Shown: in pieces, positions 5,088 to 6,046 of the stretch | How positions within the stretch are numbered: the stretch's first letter is position 1 | How the letters are laid out: every line of letters begins with the position of its first letter | Assembly (NCBI GenBank): GCA_964617385.1 | Contig: CAZTYX010000098.1 | Location: forward strand, 1-6,046 | Source of the DNA: JADHMP01 sp964617385 | Lineage (GTDB): Bacteria > Bacteroidota > Bacteroidia > Flavobacteriales > Flavobacteriaceae | DNA length: 6,046 bases | Direction: 5' to 3' | The notes under the pieces: generated by a model | The model's database searches: none | Told to the model about the DNA's origin: nothing | What the model saw: only the letters and a program-made list of their open reading frames with translations | Translations under genes and position numbers: made by a program

Positions 5088-6046
5088 TTAATTAATGTGG
5101 TAGGGCCACTTCTCCTTTTCTAATAATTCTAATAAATGAGAATCAATTTTCACTTTCTTTTTTCTACTAAAGAGTGTTAATTTAACCTCCTTTTTAGTGT
5201 CATATATATTGAAATACAAGGGCTTATCTCCTTTAAATTCACGCATTTGCTGGTCTAACTTCTTAACCGTATCTGCGCCAAGGGCATGAATGTCCAATTT
5301 TAGGGTTAGCTTTTTGGCATTATTTTCAAGGGTGTTTTGCAGCATTTCAAAAAATTGAAACTGAATACGAGGAGCACCGCCCTTTCCGGTTTCTCTGTCA
5401 CGCCAACCTTCCCGCACCATAAAGCGAATGCGAATAAATTGATTGACCACCAAAAAATGACGGTATTTTAAATAGTCTTCACCAAAAATGCGAAACTCAT
5501 ACTGATCCGAGAAATCTTCCAAAACAAAACGGGCCCAACCTTTTCCATTTCGACTTTCGAGGTGCTCCACTTCATTCACAATGCCTCCCACTGCCAATTC
5601 TTTTCGTAAAAAAGGATTTAAATCGCTAAGCTGCTGTAAAGGCACACTGGCAAAAAATCGCATTTCATGAGCAAAAGCATCAAGCGGATGGGCAGAAAGA
5701 TAAATGCCTACTACTTCTTTTTCTTTTTTCAATGTGGCTAAAGAACTCCATGGCTCACACGGTGGAATGCTAAGGTCCTGATAGGTGCTTTCAACTTGTT
5801 CGCCAAACAAACTGACTTGGGCAGAATTTTCATTTTCTTGAAATTTAGCCCCAAAACGCAACGCTTTTTCTAAAAAAGTTACTCCATCGCCATCTGGATT
5901 AAAATATTGTGCACGATGCACTGTACCAAGAGAATCTAAACCGCCAGCCAGCACTAAATTTTCAAACGCTTTTTTGTTGGCCGCCCTCAAATCTATGCGC
6001 TTCACCAAATCAAAAATAGATTCATATTTTTCTTCTTCCCGATTTT
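5088..6046 (-). CDS. dnaE: DNA polymerase III alpha subunit, C-terminal part (cut by the window edge)
   Basis: The last 318 residues and the stop of the replicative DNA polymerase. The frame runs open to the right edge (visible start NREEEKYESIFDLVKRIDLR), so a TTG at 6008 is not the start. The PHP and polymerase palm domains lie outside the window. Visible, counting from that TTG: the end of the fingers and helix-hairpin-helix region with FENLVLAGGLDSLG (15-28); a beta-clamp binding motif QVSLF (64-68); the conserved EKEVVGIYLSAHPLD (96-110); and an OB-fold (about 138-220) with AVGGIVNEVEHL and ARFVLEDFSDQYEFRIFG. The C-terminal tau-binding-like region follows, ending PYHIN. No frameshift or premature stop is seen. 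Downstream, on the same strand, come trxA and tRNA-Asp. DnaE acts in the replisome, held by the sliding clamp. Confidence in identity is high; the full length cannot be judged. Confidence 0.96.
   Translation of the reverse strand, partial: NREEEKYESIFDLVKRIDLRAANKKAFENLVLAGGLDSLGTVHRAQYFNPDGDGVTFLEKALRFGAKFQENENSAQVSLFGEQVESTYQDLSIPPCEPWSSLATLKKEKEVVGIYLSAHPLDAFAHEMRFFASVPLQQLSDLNPFLRKELAVGGIVNEVEHLESRNGKGWARFVLEDFSDQYEFRIFGEDYLKYRHFLVVNQFIRIRFMVREGWRDRETGKGGAPRIQFQFFEMLQNTLENNAKKLTLKLDIHALGADTVKKLDQQMREFKGDKPLYFNIYDTKKEVKLTLFSRKKKVKIDSHLLELLEKEKWPYHIN

Noticed and set aside
5088..6046. dnaE considered as a truncated pseudogene because only about 318 codons are visible
   Set aside because: The frame stays open to the window edge with intact motifs and a normal C-terminus. 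The missing part is simply outside the window.

Overview
The window looks like a chromosomal segment of a low-GC Bacteroidota bacterium. The organism call rests on several signs. Protein sequences throughout have a Bacteroidota feel. No start codon has a recognisable Shine-Dalgarno sequence in front of it. The -7 box of the Bacteroidota primary sigma factor (TAnnTTTG) stands before several genes, with a textbook copy (TTTG, 19 nt, TATATTTG) before a tRNA gene. The tRNA gene does not encode its 3' CCA. I cannot resolve the organism below phylum.

Left part (1-4333, all plus strand). A Bax inhibitor-1/YccA-family membrane protein (99-818) stands alone behind its own promoter. After a 147-nt gap comes a four-gene set in one direction: a TetR/AcrR-type regulator (966-1643), a small unknown protein overlapping its end (1633-1950), a SulP anion transporter with a STAS tail (2040-3635), and a beta-carbonic anhydrase 37 nt further on (3673-4299). 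The most economical reading is a regulated inorganic-carbon module. In this reading SulP imports bicarbonate, carbonic anhydrase interconverts bicarbonate and CO2, and the regulator controls the set through a pair of GTAATAC repeats, 21 bp apart, at its own promoter. The substrate and the regulatory link are inferences.

Middle (4298-4528). This is a convergent junction with no gene. It holds a weak and then a very strong terminator for the carbonic anhydrase strand, a terminator for the opposite strand, and a further small hairpin.

Right part (4529-6046, all minus strand). Reading leftwards from the right edge come the C-terminal third or so of the replicative DNA polymerase III alpha subunit (dnaE, cut by the window edge), thioredoxin (trxA), and tRNA-Asp(GTC). 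These are housekeeping genes. No mobile element, CRISPR array, phage gene or broken gene was seen.

The least explained items are the 105-residue protein between regulator and transporter, the candidate operator, and the predicted leaderless start of the regulator mRNA.
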